From: Chryseobacterium mulctrae
GTDB taxonomy: Bacteria; Bacteroidota; Bacteroidia; Flavobacteriales; Weeksellaceae
Assembly (NCBI RefSeq): GCF_006175945.1
Contig: NZ_VAJL01000001.1
Coordinates: 1,240,001-1,304,000 of the forward strand
Direction of reading: 5' to 3'
Length of the DNA stretch: 64,000 nt
The translations under genes and the position numbers were made by a program. Positions 32,249 to 40,069 of this stretch are shown piece after piece. The notes beneath the pieces are model-generated. The model did no database searches, had not been told where the DNA came from, and saw nothing but the letters and a program-made list of their open reading frames with translations. How positions within the stretch are numbered: position 1 is the stretch's first letter; each line of letters opens with the position of its first letter.

Positions 32249-32779
32249 ATGAAAATATTAGCATTTGCAGGAAGTACTTCTTCCACATCTATCAACAGAG
32301 AGCTGGTAAAATTTGTTCTGAAAAACTTTCAGGAACACGAGATCAATTTGATCGATCTTAATGATTTCACGATGCCTGTATTTTCTGTTGATCTTGAAAA
32401 GAAAGGTTTTCCGGATGAAGCGCATAACTTTTTAAAGCAAATTGAAGAATGCGATGTTATTATCTGTTCTTTAGCGGAGCACAACCGTTCTTATTCGGCA
32501 GCTTTTAAAAATGTATTCGACTGGGCTTCGAGAAGCAATGTAAAAGTTTTCCAAAATAAACCGATGCTTTTGATGAGTACTTCTCCGGGAGGTTATGGCG
32601 GTGGAAATGTAATGAATACTGCAAAAACATTTTTTCCGCAATTTGCAGCAGATGTAAAGGAGACTTTTTCATTACCTAAATTTTACGAAAATTTCGATTT
32701 GGAAAGCGGAGTTATCAATCCTGAAATGCTGAACGATTTAAATAATAAAATAGAAAGTTTTAAAAATCAGATTGCTTAA
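32249..32779 (+). CDS. NAD(P)H-dependent FMN reductase family protein
   Basis: 176 residues with a flavodoxin-like fold. The FMN phosphate loop is GSTSSTSINRELV (residues about 8-20), followed by DLNDFTMPVFSVDLEKKGF, CSLAEHNRSYSAAFKNVFDW (about 72-92; the family has EY/EHN.S.....KN..DW) and MSTSPGGYGGGNV. Such enzymes reduce FMN or quinones, azo and nitro compounds using NADPH. It lies between the metallo-beta-lactamase and the OsmC gene on the same strand and fits the redox/stress character of this group. Confidence 0.9.
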   Translation: MKILAFAGSTSSTSINRELVKFVLKNFQEHEINLIDLNDFTMPVFSVDLEKKGFPDEAHNFLKQIEECDVIICSLAEHNRSYSAAFKNVFDWASRSNVKVFQNKPMLLMSTSPGGYGGGNVMNTAKTFFPQFAADVKETFSLPKFYENFDLESGVINPEMLNDLNNKIESFKNQIA

Positions 32780-32904
32780 TTAGGATCTGTGGAACTTTTT
32801 TTAACCACAAAAGGCACAAAAGCTTTAGACATATAAGTCACATAAGTTTTAAGTAAAATAATAATGTTGATAAAGAACACATAAGTTTTAAAAATCAAAG
32901 ATTT

Positions 32905-32960
32905 TCTAACATCTAACATCTAACATCTAACATCTAACATCTAACATCTAACATCTAACA
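32905..32960. repeat. Tandem 7-bp repeat (ATCTAAC) directly upstream of an OsmC gene
   Basis: Seven perfect copies of ATCTAAC run from 32911 to 32959, with a partial copy before them, ending 6 bp ahead of the OsmC start codon. Just upstream, CACATAAGTTTTAA occurs twice (near 32839 and 32879). The tract occupies the leader or promoter of osmC and is a candidate for copy-number change by slippage. Confidence 0.92.
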
Positions 32961-32965
32961 AAAAT

Positions 32966-33364
32966 ATGGTTGTAACTGTAAAAGCAAGTTTAGGCAAAAC
33001 AAAATATTACACGGAAGTTGTCGCAGGTGAAAACCGTCTGATCACTGACGAACCCATCGACAAAGGCGGACAAAACAAGGGGTTTAATCCTTTTGAGATT
33101 CTTGCAACTTCTTTGGCAAGCTGTACTGCAGCCACTTTAAGAATGTACATCGACAGAAAAGAATGGGACGTTGAAAAAATTGACGTAGAAGTCGAGTTGG
33201 AAAATTTCCCTCTAACAAAACTGGCAGTTTTTAAAAGAAACATAAGTTTTGAAGGAAATGATTTGAGTGAAGAACAACTAAAAAGACTTCACACCATTGC
33301 GGATGCTTGTCCGGTACATAAAATGTTAAATAACGAAATAGAAATACAAACCAAATTTTCTTAA
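32966..33364 (+). CDS. OsmC/Ohr family protein
   Basis: 132 residues. The two redox Cys are present in LASCTAATLRMY (about residue 53) and DACPVHKML (about residue 112), with the family motif GFNPFEILATSLASC. OsmC-type proteins reduce organic or fatty-acid hydroperoxides in the cytoplasm. It starts 6 bp after a tandem heptamer array and ends 2 bp before the mini-GNAT gene, so the two are co-transcribed. No typical ribosome-binding site is seen, as is usual in this phylum. Confidence 0.9.
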   Translation: MVVTVKASLGKTKYYTEVVAGENRLITDEPIDKGGQNKGFNPFEILATSLASCTAATLRMYIDRKEWDVEKIDVEVELENFPLTKLAVFKRNISFEGNDLSEEQLKRLHTIADACPVHKMLNNEIEIQTKFS

Positions 33365-33366
33365 AT

Positions 33367-33648
33367 ATGATAGACGTAAAACAAAACAACGACGAAAAAC
33401 ACGGAAGCTTTGAAGCATTGATCGATGGAAGAAGAGCGGGATTAATGACCTATACTTGGGCAGGTGAAGACCGATTCATCATCGATCACACCGAAGTTGA
33501 AGAAGCCTACAACGGAAAAGGGGTAGGAAAAGAAATGCTGATAAAAGCGGTAGAATTTGCAAGAGAAAAAGGTAAAAAGATCATTCCTCTTTGTCCGTTT
33601 GCAAAAGCGACTTTCCAGAAAAACGAAGACTTGCGTGACGTTTTATAA
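33367..33648 (+). CDS. Small GNAT-like acetyltransferase (YjdJ/PF14542 type)
   Basis: 93 residues. Motifs are DGRRAGLMTYTWAGEDRFII, HTEVEEAYNGKGVGKEMLIK (acetyl-CoA loop, about residue 50) and GKKIIPLCPFAKATFQKN, close to the YjdJ consensus (P.C.....F....). It is the second mini-GNAT in this region and starts 2 bp after osmC, so it should be part of the same transcript. The substrate is unknown; the pairing with OsmC is often seen. Confidence 0.87.
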   Translation: MIDVKQNNDEKHGSFEALIDGRRAGLMTYTWAGEDRFIIDHTEVEEAYNGKGVGKEMLIKAVEFAREKGKKIIPLCPFAKATFQKNEDLRDVL

Positions 33649-33745
33649 AACGGGATGTTAAAATCCCATAGATTTCACAAATTTTCGCAGATGATTGAGA
33701 AGAAAATCTGTGCAATCTGTGCAATCTGTGAGAAGAAAATAGATC

Positions 33746-33809
33746 GCCACGAATACACGAATTTAACCGTTACTATTTTTCATTAAACAAAAATTCGTGC
33801 ATTGGTGGC
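33746..33809. repeat. Imperfect inverted repeat next to a 'ctgtg/ctgcgag' repeat cluster
   Basis: Nineteen-base arms at 33746-33764 and 33791-33809 pair with three mismatches, around an AT-rich 26-base centre. Immediately upstream (33671-33735) lies a run of gcaatctgtg units. Related 'aatctgcgag' sequences occur in other gaps of the window. The 358-bp gap 33649-34006 holds no gene. Confidence 0.65.
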
Positions 33810-33978
33810 AAAAAAATTCACAAGTTATCTATCTCCGTGAAGAAATAATTTTAATTGATCTTAAAGTTTTTTCTTCACGGATCTTTTATTTTAGATCAAA
33901 TATTAATTTGGGGAAATTACGATCTTTGCAAAACTTTCATCATTAAATATCCAACATCCGCTACATTCGAAAAAAAAC

Positions 33979-33986
33979 TATATTTG
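33979..33986 (+). promoter_or_regulatory. Candidate -7 element of the symporter gene
   Basis: TATATTTG matches TAnnTTTG, 20 bp before the symporter start codon. No TTG is seen 17-23 bp upstream of it. Confidence 0.45.
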
Positions 33987-34006
33987 CTGAAATTTAAATT
34001 GTAAAC

Positions 34007-35581
34007 ATGAATTCCGGAACTATACTTTTGCTATTTGTTTTTGTTTATTTCATTGGTCTTTTGGTGATTTCTTATTTTACGAGCCGAAATTCTGATAACC
34101 AGTCTTTTTTTATTGGAAACAAAAAAAGTAAATGGTGGCTCGTTGCTTTCGGGATGATCGGAACCAGCTTAAGTGGAGTTACCTTTATTTCCGTTCCGGG
34201 AACAGTGGGTAAAATGACCGGAAGCGAATATATTTTCGGTGGTTTTGAATATTACATGATGGTGATCGGGTTTTTCATCGGATATTTTATTGTGGCAGCA
34301 ATATTACTTCCACTCTATTATAAGATGAATCTGACTTCGATCTACACCTATTTAGGAAAAAGATTCAATGTAGAAGCGCATAAAATTGGTTCTGTATTTT
34401 TTATCGTTTCAAGAGCGATCGGAGCGACAGCAAGATTATATTTGGTAGTCAATGTTTTACAGATATTTTTATTGGAAGGTTTAGGCGTTCCGTTTTGGGT
34501 AACCGCTTTGGTGCTTCTATTAATGGTGCTTTTATATACTTTTGAAGGCGGTGTAAAAACCATTGTCATTACCGATACATTGCAGACTTCGTTTATGATC
34601 ATCAGTTTAATTGCATGTATTGTTTACATTTTATCCAATTTAAATTTATCTTTTGGCGAAGCTTACACGATCTTAGAACAGAAAAATTATACTCATTTCA
34701 TCAATTTTGATCCTAATTCCAAGACATTTTTCCTCAAAACTATTTTAGGCGGAATTTTCATTACCATCGCAATGACCGGATTGGATCAGGAAATGATGCA
34801 GAAAAATATTTCGGTTGATAATCTTCAGAATTCAAAGAAAAACATGCTGACTTTTGCGGGAACATTGCTTTTTGTAAATCTTGCATTTTTATTTTTAGGA
34901 GGTTTACTTTATCTTTTTGCATTACAAAATGGCGCAGAATATGGTCAAATTAGTAACATTGTGAATGGAAAAGAAGTTATTTCTAATGTTTTCGGATTTA
35001 AAGACGCTGCTGGAAATATCAAGAACGTAATGGGCGATGATCTATTCCCGTCTTTATCTCTTCAGGGGCATTTCCCGAGGATTATTTCTGTCATCTTTAT
35101 TATCGGATTGATTTCCGCTTTGTTTCCTTCTGCGGATGGAGCTTTAACGGCGGTTACAAGTTCATATTGCGTTGACCTTTTAAATCTTAATGAAGACAAA
35201 AACAAAACCGAAAAAGAGAAAAAACGTTTAAGAATGAAAGTTCATTTGATCTTTACCGTAGTTTTCTTTATTTTAATTATGGTTTTCAAAGCAATGAATG
35301 ATAAGTCCATCGTTTATTTGATCATGGAAATCGCAGGTTACACTTACGGACCACTTTTAGGACTTTTTGCCTTCGGAATTTTCACCAAATTTAAAATTTC
35401 TAAAAAGTATTCTATCTTAACTGTTACACTTTTAGCGCCGGTTTTAACTTACATCATTAACATGTTAGTAACCAATTACACAGATTACAGAATTGGTGTC
35501 GAACTAATTATTCTGAACGGATTACTAACTTTCATTGGATTGTGGTTGGTAAAGAATAAGAATTATTTGAAAGTGGTTTAA
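34007..35581 (+). CDS. Sodium:solute symporter (SSS family)
   Basis: 524 residues with 13-14 membrane helices. SSS features: SYFTSRNSDNQSFFIGNKKS (residues about 22-41), FGMIGTSLSGVTFISVPG (about 48-65, unwound helix 1 with the Na+ site), GLDQEMMQKNISV (about 258) and the late PSADGALTAVTSSYCVDLL (about 370), which holds the second Na+-ligand Ser/Thr pair. The family couples Na+ inflow to uptake of sugars, sialic acid, proline or other solutes. No catabolic genes lie beside it that would name the substrate. A WG-repeat protein gene follows 25 bp on. Confidence 0.9.
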   Translation: MNSGTILLLFVFVYFIGLLVISYFTSRNSDNQSFFIGNKKSKWWLVAFGMIGTSLSGVTFISVPGTVGKMTGSEYIFGGFEYYMMVIGFFIGYFIVAAILLPLYYKMNLTSIYTYLGKRFNVEAHKIGSVFFIVSRAIGATARLYLVVNVLQIFLLEGLGVPFWVTALVLLLMVLLYTFEGGVKTIVITDTLQTSFMIISLIACIVYILSNLNLSFGEAYTILEQKNYTHFINFDPNSKTFFLKTILGGIFITIAMTGLDQEMMQKNISVDNLQNSKKNMLTFAGTLLFVNLAFLFLGGLLYLFALQNGAEYGQISNIVNGKEVISNVFGFKDAAGNIKNVMGDDLFPSLSLQGHFPRIISVIFIIGLISALFPSADGALTAVTSSYCVDLLNLNEDKNKTEKEKKRLRMKVHLIFTVVFFILIMVFKAMNDKSIVYLIMEIAGYTYGPLLGLFAFGIFTKFKISKKYSILTVTLLAPVLTYIINMLVTNYTDYRIGVELIILNGLLTFIGLWLVKNKNYLKVV

Positions 35582-35606
35582 TATTAATCATTTAAACAAC
35601 TTAAAG

Positions 35607-36596
35607 ATGTTATTAAATAAAACAAAATTATTAATCACAATAATTACATTATTAGTTGTTACAAGTAACGTTTCTGCCCAAGATCAAATGGCTCAATTTT
35701 CTGATAAAATAGATTTTAATATTCTTAATGAAATTATTAAAATGTCAGATGATACAGTTTATGTTAGCAACACAAACAACAATCATTTATCAAAAGATAG
35801 CCTTTTCTATTTTTATGATAAAAATGGAAATAAAGCAATTAAAATGGGTTATGAAGTTGCTTATCCCTTTACAGGAAAATCAACAATTGTTAAAAACAAT
35901 GGCAATTGGGGGCTTATCAATCGTCTCGGTGAATTTATTTATCAATCACAGTTTCCTTTTCCAATAAAGTTATCTTCTTATGAAAAATATGGAATTTTCG
36001 ATGATGGAAGAACTATATATAACTTAAGAAGTGGTATACAAGAATCTGGGTTCATCAACTGTGCCGAGCCATTAACTCCTGATTATTTTATTATCAAAAC
36101 ACAATCAAAAAAATATCAATTAGTAAATAAAAAAGAGCAAAAATTTATTTTTAAATCAGAAATGGATTTAATTATTTCACAGAATTTTTTAATATATAAC
36201 AACAGACCTAATTTACTCATCTTAAAAAAGAATGATAAATACGGATTATATCTTTCTAATGGTAATGAAATTTTGAAAATTAAACATGAAAAAATTCAGT
36301 TCTTAGGAAAGTATATAATGTTACTTGAAAATAAAGTTTGGAAATATTACTTATTCGAAAATAACAAGTTAAAGTTAATTGTTTCCTCAGAATTTCAATG
36401 TACTAGTCCTACTTATCAAAGCAATGCTATTGGTGTATATTCAAAAGATAAAAAATATAATATATTAAAAACCAATGGTGAAAATTTATCTCAAGAATTC
36501 GATTACATTAATGTTGATGGAACTTTGGGTATTATGAACAATTCACTCGTGATATTTAATTCAAAAACCAATTTTTATATTTTTTATAAAAAGTAA
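35607..36596 (+). CDS. Exported protein with WG-like repeats
   Basis: 329 residues. Signal peptide MLLNKTKLLITIITLLVVTSNVSAQ (cleaved near Ala24). The mature part has weak WG-type repeats (NNGNWGLINRLGEFIYQSQF, KNDKYGLYLSNGNEIL, KDKKYNILKTNGENL), which form small beta units. The sequence is richer in A/T and Asn/Lys/Ile codons than the neighbouring symporter, a possible sign of different origin. Function unknown. It is 25 bp behind the symporter gene; the following 300 bp are non-coding. Confidence 0.72.
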   Translation: MLLNKTKLLITIITLLVVTSNVSAQDQMAQFSDKIDFNILNEIIKMSDDTVYVSNTNNNHLSKDSLFYFYDKNGNKAIKMGYEVAYPFTGKSTIVKNNGNWGLINRLGEFIYQSQFPFPIKLSSYEKYGIFDDGRTIYNLRSGIQESGFINCAEPLTPDYFIIKTQSKKYQLVNKKEQKFIFKSEMDLIISQNFLIYNNRPNLLILKKNDKYGLYLSNGNEILKIKHEKIQFLGKYIMLLENKVWKYYLFENNKLKLIVSSEFQCTSPTYQSNAIGVYSKDKKYNILKTNGENLSQEFDYINVDGTLGIMNNSLVIFNSKTNFYIFYKK

Positions 36597-36897
36597 AACT
36601 ACTGCCAAAGTGTCTGTTTAAATATTTCTCATCAAATTCAAAATAAAATCCAGACGGAGAGATGATACAGCGATGATACAGAAACTGTATAGAAGTAAAT
36701 CATGTCAGAATGTCAAATCTCTTTTATTGTTTAATATTAAGTTCGGCTAAAGACTAATCCAAACCTCTTTAAGCTTTGTCAAAGATGTTCAACTTCGGCA
36801 AGTGAATAAAACTAAATCTTCGTAGAAAAGTCTCAAATTTTGCATTTCCATAAGCCGACAAAAAATTGTAAATTTGCATGCAAATAAATCCTAATAT
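36597..36897. other. Intergenic region before the transketolase genes
   Basis: About 300 bp with no coding signal. It holds a direct repeat of gatgatacag (36661 and 36672 region), a partial copy of the TTCTGACGAAG-type repeat (near 36696), and a TAAATTTG -7 box near its end. Confidence 0.5.
36869..36876 (+). promoter_or_regulatory. Candidate -7 element of the transketolase operon
   Basis: TAAATTTG, a match to TAnnTTTG, 22 bp before the transketolase N-subunit start codon. A TTG lies 26 bp upstream, slightly outside the normal spacing. Confidence 0.55.
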
Positions 36898-37749
36898 ATG
36901 AGTAAAAGTATTGAAGAGCTGAAATCTCTTACAACACAAATCAGAAGAGACATTTTAAGAATGGTTCACGCTGTAAATTCTGGGCATCCAGGTGGAAGTT
37001 TGGGCTGTACTGAGTACTTCACAGCATTGTATGGTAAAGTAATGAACTACAATCTTCCTTTCACAATGGAAGGTAAAAATGAAGATCACTTCTATCTTTC
37101 AAACGGACATATTTCGCCGGTTTTCTATTCTACATTGGCTAGATTCGACTTCTTCCCAGTTGACGAACTGAAAACTTTCAGAAAATTAGATTCAAGATTA
37201 CAAGGTCACCCAACCACTCACGAAGGTTTGGAAGGAGTAAGAGTTGCTTCAGGATCTCTAGGACAAGGTCTGTCTGTAGCTTTAGGTGTTGCACAGGGGA
37301 AAAAATTAGACGGTGATACCTCTTTAGTTTACTCTCTTCACGGAGACGGAGAATTGCAGGAAGGACAAATCTGGGAAGCTTTGATGTATGCTGCTGCAAA
37401 CAAAGTAGACAACATTATTTCTACTATCGATTACAACGGACAGCAAATTGATGGAAGCACAGAAAATGTACTTTCATTAGGAAATCTTCATGCAAAACTA
37501 GAATCTTTCGGATGGACAGTTTTGGAAGAGAAAAACGGTAACGATCTTGAAGCGGTAATTGCAATTTTAGAATTAGCAAAAACTGAAACAGGAAAAGGAA
37601 AACCAGTGGTAATTATCCTTCATACAGAAATGGGAGCTGGTGTAGATTTCATGATGGGAACTCACGCTTGGCATGGAAAAGCTCCAAACGACGAGCAATT
37701 GGATACTGCTTTCAAACAATTGTACTTAGAAGCTCCAGCTGACTATTAA
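36898..37749 (+). CDS. Transketolase, N-terminal (TPP-binding) subunit
   Basis: 283 residues, the length of the N-terminal half of the split transketolases found in Bacteroidota and archaea. Motifs: NSGHPGGSLG (residues about 27-36), GHPTTHEGLEGVRVASGSLG (substrate and TPP contacts) and the TPP-Mg motif GDGELQEGQIWEALMYAA (about 148-165), then DYNGQQIDG. With the next gene it forms the enzyme that moves two-carbon units in the pentose-phosphate pathway. The two cistrons are separated by 87 bp that hold a repeat element. Confidence 0.93.
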   Translation: MSKSIEELKSLTTQIRRDILRMVHAVNSGHPGGSLGCTEYFTALYGKVMNYNLPFTMEGKNEDHFYLSNGHISPVFYSTLARFDFFPVDELKTFRKLDSRLQGHPTTHEGLEGVRVASGSLGQGLSVALGVAQGKKLDGDTSLVYSLHGDGELQEGQIWEALMYAAANKVDNIISTIDYNGQQIDGSTENVLSLGNLHAKLESFGWTVLEEKNGNDLEAVIAILELAKTETGKGKPVVIILHTEMGAGVDFMMGTHAWHGKAPNDEQLDTAFKQLYLEAPADY

Positions 37750-37828
37750 TTATAAATGATAAATTATCATCGATAAATGATACGATTCAATATCATTGAT
37801 CACACATCATTTATCAATTATCAAAATT
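37748..37828. repeat. Inter-cistronic repeat, copy A (shared with 55457-55526)
   Basis: Begins inside the transketolase N-subunit stop codon and fills most of the gap to the C-subunit gene. The first 20 bases (AATTATAAATGATAAATTAT) are identical to 55459-55478 between the RND pump and its adaptor gene; the following region is similar (…gataaatgat / gatgaatgat…), and both end TCAATTATCA. It is self-complementary (ATGATAAATTATCAT) and can fold in RNA. Confidence 0.8.
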
Positions 37829-37836
37829 TAAGTAAA

Positions 37837-38781
37837 ATGAAATATACATATACAGAAAAAAAAGATACACGTTCAGGTTTTGGGGCTGGTTTAGCTGAAT
37901 TAGCTGATAAAAACCCAAATGTAGTTGCATTATGTGCAGACCTTATCGGTTCTTTGAAAATGGAAAAATTCATCGAAAAAGCTCCTGAAAGATTTTACCA
38001 AGTTGGTATCGCAGAAGCAAATATGATGGGTCTTGCTGCAGGTTTAAGCATCACGGGAAAAATTCCTTTTACCGGAACTTTTGCTAACTTCTCTACATCA
38101 AGAGTGTATGACCAAATTCGTCAGTCAATTGCATATTCAGATAAAAACGTTAAAATCTGTGCTTCTCACGCAGGTCTTACCTTAGGAGAAGACGGAGCAA
38201 CACACCAGGTTTTAGAAGACATCGGGATGATGAAAATGCTTCCTGGGATGACGGTTATCAATCCTTGCGATTACAACCAAACAAAAGCTGCAACCTTGGC
38301 AATCGCAGACCACCACGGCCCTGTATATTTAAGATTCGGAAGACCAACTGTTCCAGTTTTCATTCCGGAAGATATGCCTTTCGAGATTGGAAAAGGTATT
38401 CTTTTGCAGGAAGGAACTGATGTAACGATTGTTGCAACAGGTCACTTGGTTTGGGAATCTTTAGTTGCTGCAGATGAGCTTGAAAAAGAAGGTATTTCTT
38501 GTGAGGTAATCAATATTCACACAATTAAACCTTTAGATGAAGAAATCATCTTAAAATCTGTTGAAAAAACAGGTAAAATTGTAACTGCTGAAGAACATAA
38601 CTACTTAGGTGGTTTAGGTGAATCAGTTGCGGGAATGTTGGCAAGAAAAAGACCTACAAGACAGGAATTCGTTGCGGTAAACGATACTTTCGGAGAATCT
38701 GCTACACCAGCTGAATTAATGAAAAAATATAAAATCGACGCTGCAGCTGTAAAAGAAGCAGTGAAGAGAATTTTAGCATAA
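37837..38781 (+). CDS. Transketolase, C-terminal subunit
   Basis: 314 residues from the ATG at 37837 ([20 protein letters not shown]); the upstream in-frame ATG lies in the repeat element. Pyr-domain motifs: [19 protein letters not shown] (residues about 66-84) with the Glu that activates TPP, and [14 protein letters not shown] (about 114-127). The transketolase C-terminal domain follows ([36 protein letters not shown]). It pairs with the N-subunit upstream and shares its promoter; a terminator follows at once. Confidence 0.93.
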   Translation: MKYTYTEKKDTRSGFGAGLAELADKNPNVVALCADLIGSLKMEKFIEKAPERFYQVGIAEANMMGLAAGLSITGKIPFTGTFANFSTSRVYDQIRQSIAYSDKNVKICASHAGLTLGEDGATHQVLEDIGMMKMLPGMTVINPCDYNQTKAATLAIADHHGPVYLRFGRPTVPVFIPEDMPFEIGKGILLQEGTDVTIVATGHLVWESLVAADELEKEGISCEVINIHTIKPLDEEIILKSVEKTGKIVTAEEHNYLGGLGESVAGMLARKRPTRQEFVAVNDTFGESATPAELMKKYKIDAAAVKEAVKRILA

Positions 38782-38801
38782 TATTTTCATTTAAAATGAA
38801 G

Positions 38802-38830
38802 AAAAGCATCCAAATTTTGGATGCTTTTTT
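38802..38830 (+). terminator. Intrinsic terminator after the transketolase genes
   Basis: Arms AAGCATCCAAA and TTTGGATGCTT with almost no loop, followed by TTTTT, 21 bp after the stop. Confidence 0.9.
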
Positions 38831-38850
38831 ATTTTGATTTTACAAAGGTA

Positions 38851-38919
38851 GCACTCCTACGGAGAGCAACTTACCTATTCTATCCTACTTCTACACAGAT
38901 ATTGCTCCTATGGAGCAAT
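38851..38919. repeat. Two CTCCTAYGGAG palindromes
   Basis: CTCCTACGGAG at 38854-38864 and ATTGCTCCTATGGAGCAAT (perfect palindrome) at 38901-38919 lie in the convergent gap behind the transketolase terminator. They look like members of a short palindromic repeat family. Confidence 0.6.
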
Positions 38920-38962
38920 TCATTTATTCGTTTCTTTGATAAACTTGAGATACGACTACAAC

Positions 38963-38983
38963 AAAAAAACCGACAACTGTCGG
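38963..38983 (-). terminator. Terminator of the convergent membrane-protein gene
   Basis: On the minus strand GCCGACAGTTGTCGG forms a tight stem and runs into seven T residues, about 30 bp after the stop codon at 39013. Confidence 0.7.
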
Positions 38984-39012
38984 CTTTTATTTATAAAAAT
39001 ATCTTTAATAAA

Positions 39013-39402
39013 TTATTTGAAAAATTTCCATTTTGGAATAATTGCCAACATTCCAAATCCTGTAAAAAGGAAAAGGTTGGTAACATCGGTGTATAAAAAT
39101 GTTGACAAATAATAATTATGCATCAGGAAATGGAAAACTAATAATACAGGAAAAGCAAACATCCCGATTTTCTTGTAAAAAAACATCAGAACAAGACTTA
39201 TCATCATTAAAGCATCGACAGTGAAAATCACATAAAAATACCATCTCGGTATATTGAGATACTCGTGCTGTAGAAACTCATCAACATCAATTCCTAGCCC
39301 CATAATGGTGAACAAAAGCAGAGAAGCCAGTGCCAAAATAAAACCCCATCCTTTCTTTGGATCTACATCAAAATAGCTGTATTCTTTATATTCCTTTTCC
39401 AT
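39013..39402 (-). CDS. Small integral membrane protein, unknown function
   Basis: 129 residues with four hydrophobic segments at about 18-36 (GWGFILALASLLLFTIMGL), 54-74 (WYFYVIFTVDALMMISLVLMF), 78-98 and 104-122. The N-terminus YKEYSYFDVDPKKGWGF is charged and cytoplasmic. This resembles the DUF2569-like small membrane proteins in overall shape, but I do not assign a family. It is a single gene, convergent with the transketolase operon and 68 bp ahead of the Lrp/AsnC gene end. Confidence 0.7.
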   Translation of the reverse strand: MEKEYKEYSYFDVDPKKGWGFILALASLLLFTIMGLGIDVDEFLQHEYLNIPRWYFYVIFTVDALMMISLVLMFFYKKIGMFAFPVLLVFHFLMHNYYLSTFLYTDVTNLFLFTGFGMLAIIPKWKFFK

Positions 39403-39470
39403 ACTGCAAAAATAAAGAACTTATGAATGATTTCATAAGTTCTTAGGTATTTATATCGTCTAAAATTCGA

Positions 39471-39941
39471 TTAAATTGAGATTGCGTTGATCAATCTGTT
39501 TTTATCGCTTAAGAATTCTTCCATAGAGATCATAGATTCAGTTCTCATTACGTCCTGAATATCATCAATCTGATAGATAATTCTTTTTGCATCGTTTGTA
39601 TTTTTAGCTCTTACCTTACAGAAGATATTGTATTTTCCAGAGATTACACTCGCTTCGATAACGTTTGGAATTGTTCCTAACTCTTTCAAAACTTCTTGCG
39701 TACGGTTTGATTTTGTTAAAAGAATTCCGATAAAAGCAGTGAAATGGTAATCTAGTTTACCATAATCAAGATTAAGAGATGATCCTAAAATAATACCTGC
39801 ATCTTCCATTTTCTTCACTCTTACGTGAATTGTACCCGCAGAAACGTCCATCTGCTTAGCAATTTCTGTAAAAGGCATTCTTGTGTTTTCTACTAAGAAA
39901 TCAAGAATTTTCTTGTCTATTTCGTCCAGTTGATAGTTCAT
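39471..39941 (-). CDS. Lrp/AsnC family transcriptional regulator
   Basis: 156 residues, the usual family length. An N-terminal helix-turn-helix (LDEIDKKILDFLVENTRMPF, TEIAKQMDVSAGTIHVRVKK; residues 5-50) is followed by the RAM/AsnC ligand-binding domain (AFIGILLTKSNRTQEVL, VIEASVISGKYNIFCKVRA). Members sense amino acids or related small molecules and bind DNA as octamers. No target can be named from the neighbours: the gene is flanked by a small membrane protein and by the large tamB-like gene. Confidence 0.9.
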   Translation of the reverse strand: MNYQLDEIDKKILDFLVENTRMPFTEIAKQMDVSAGTIHVRVKKMEDAGIILGSSLNLDYGKLDYHFTAFIGILLTKSNRTQEVLKELGTIPNVIEASVISGKYNIFCKVRAKNTNDAKRIIYQIDDIQDVMRTESMISMEEFLSDKNRLINAISI

Positions 39942-40069
39942 ATTAGTGAAATTATATTTTTCCTAAAAAATCGATAAATTTTTTACAAAATTAAAAAAAA
40001 TAATTAAACTAAAAAAATAATCTCAAACATTAACAATAATTAACACGTATGATAAAAATCATTAAAAAC

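Noticed and set aside
32905..32960. CRISPR array
   Set aside because: The units are 7 bp with no spacers; it is a simple tandem repeat.
38821..39096. Plus-strand 91-residue frame after the transketolase genes
   Set aside because: It runs through a terminator, two palindromes and the end of the convergent gene, and has no protein-like features.
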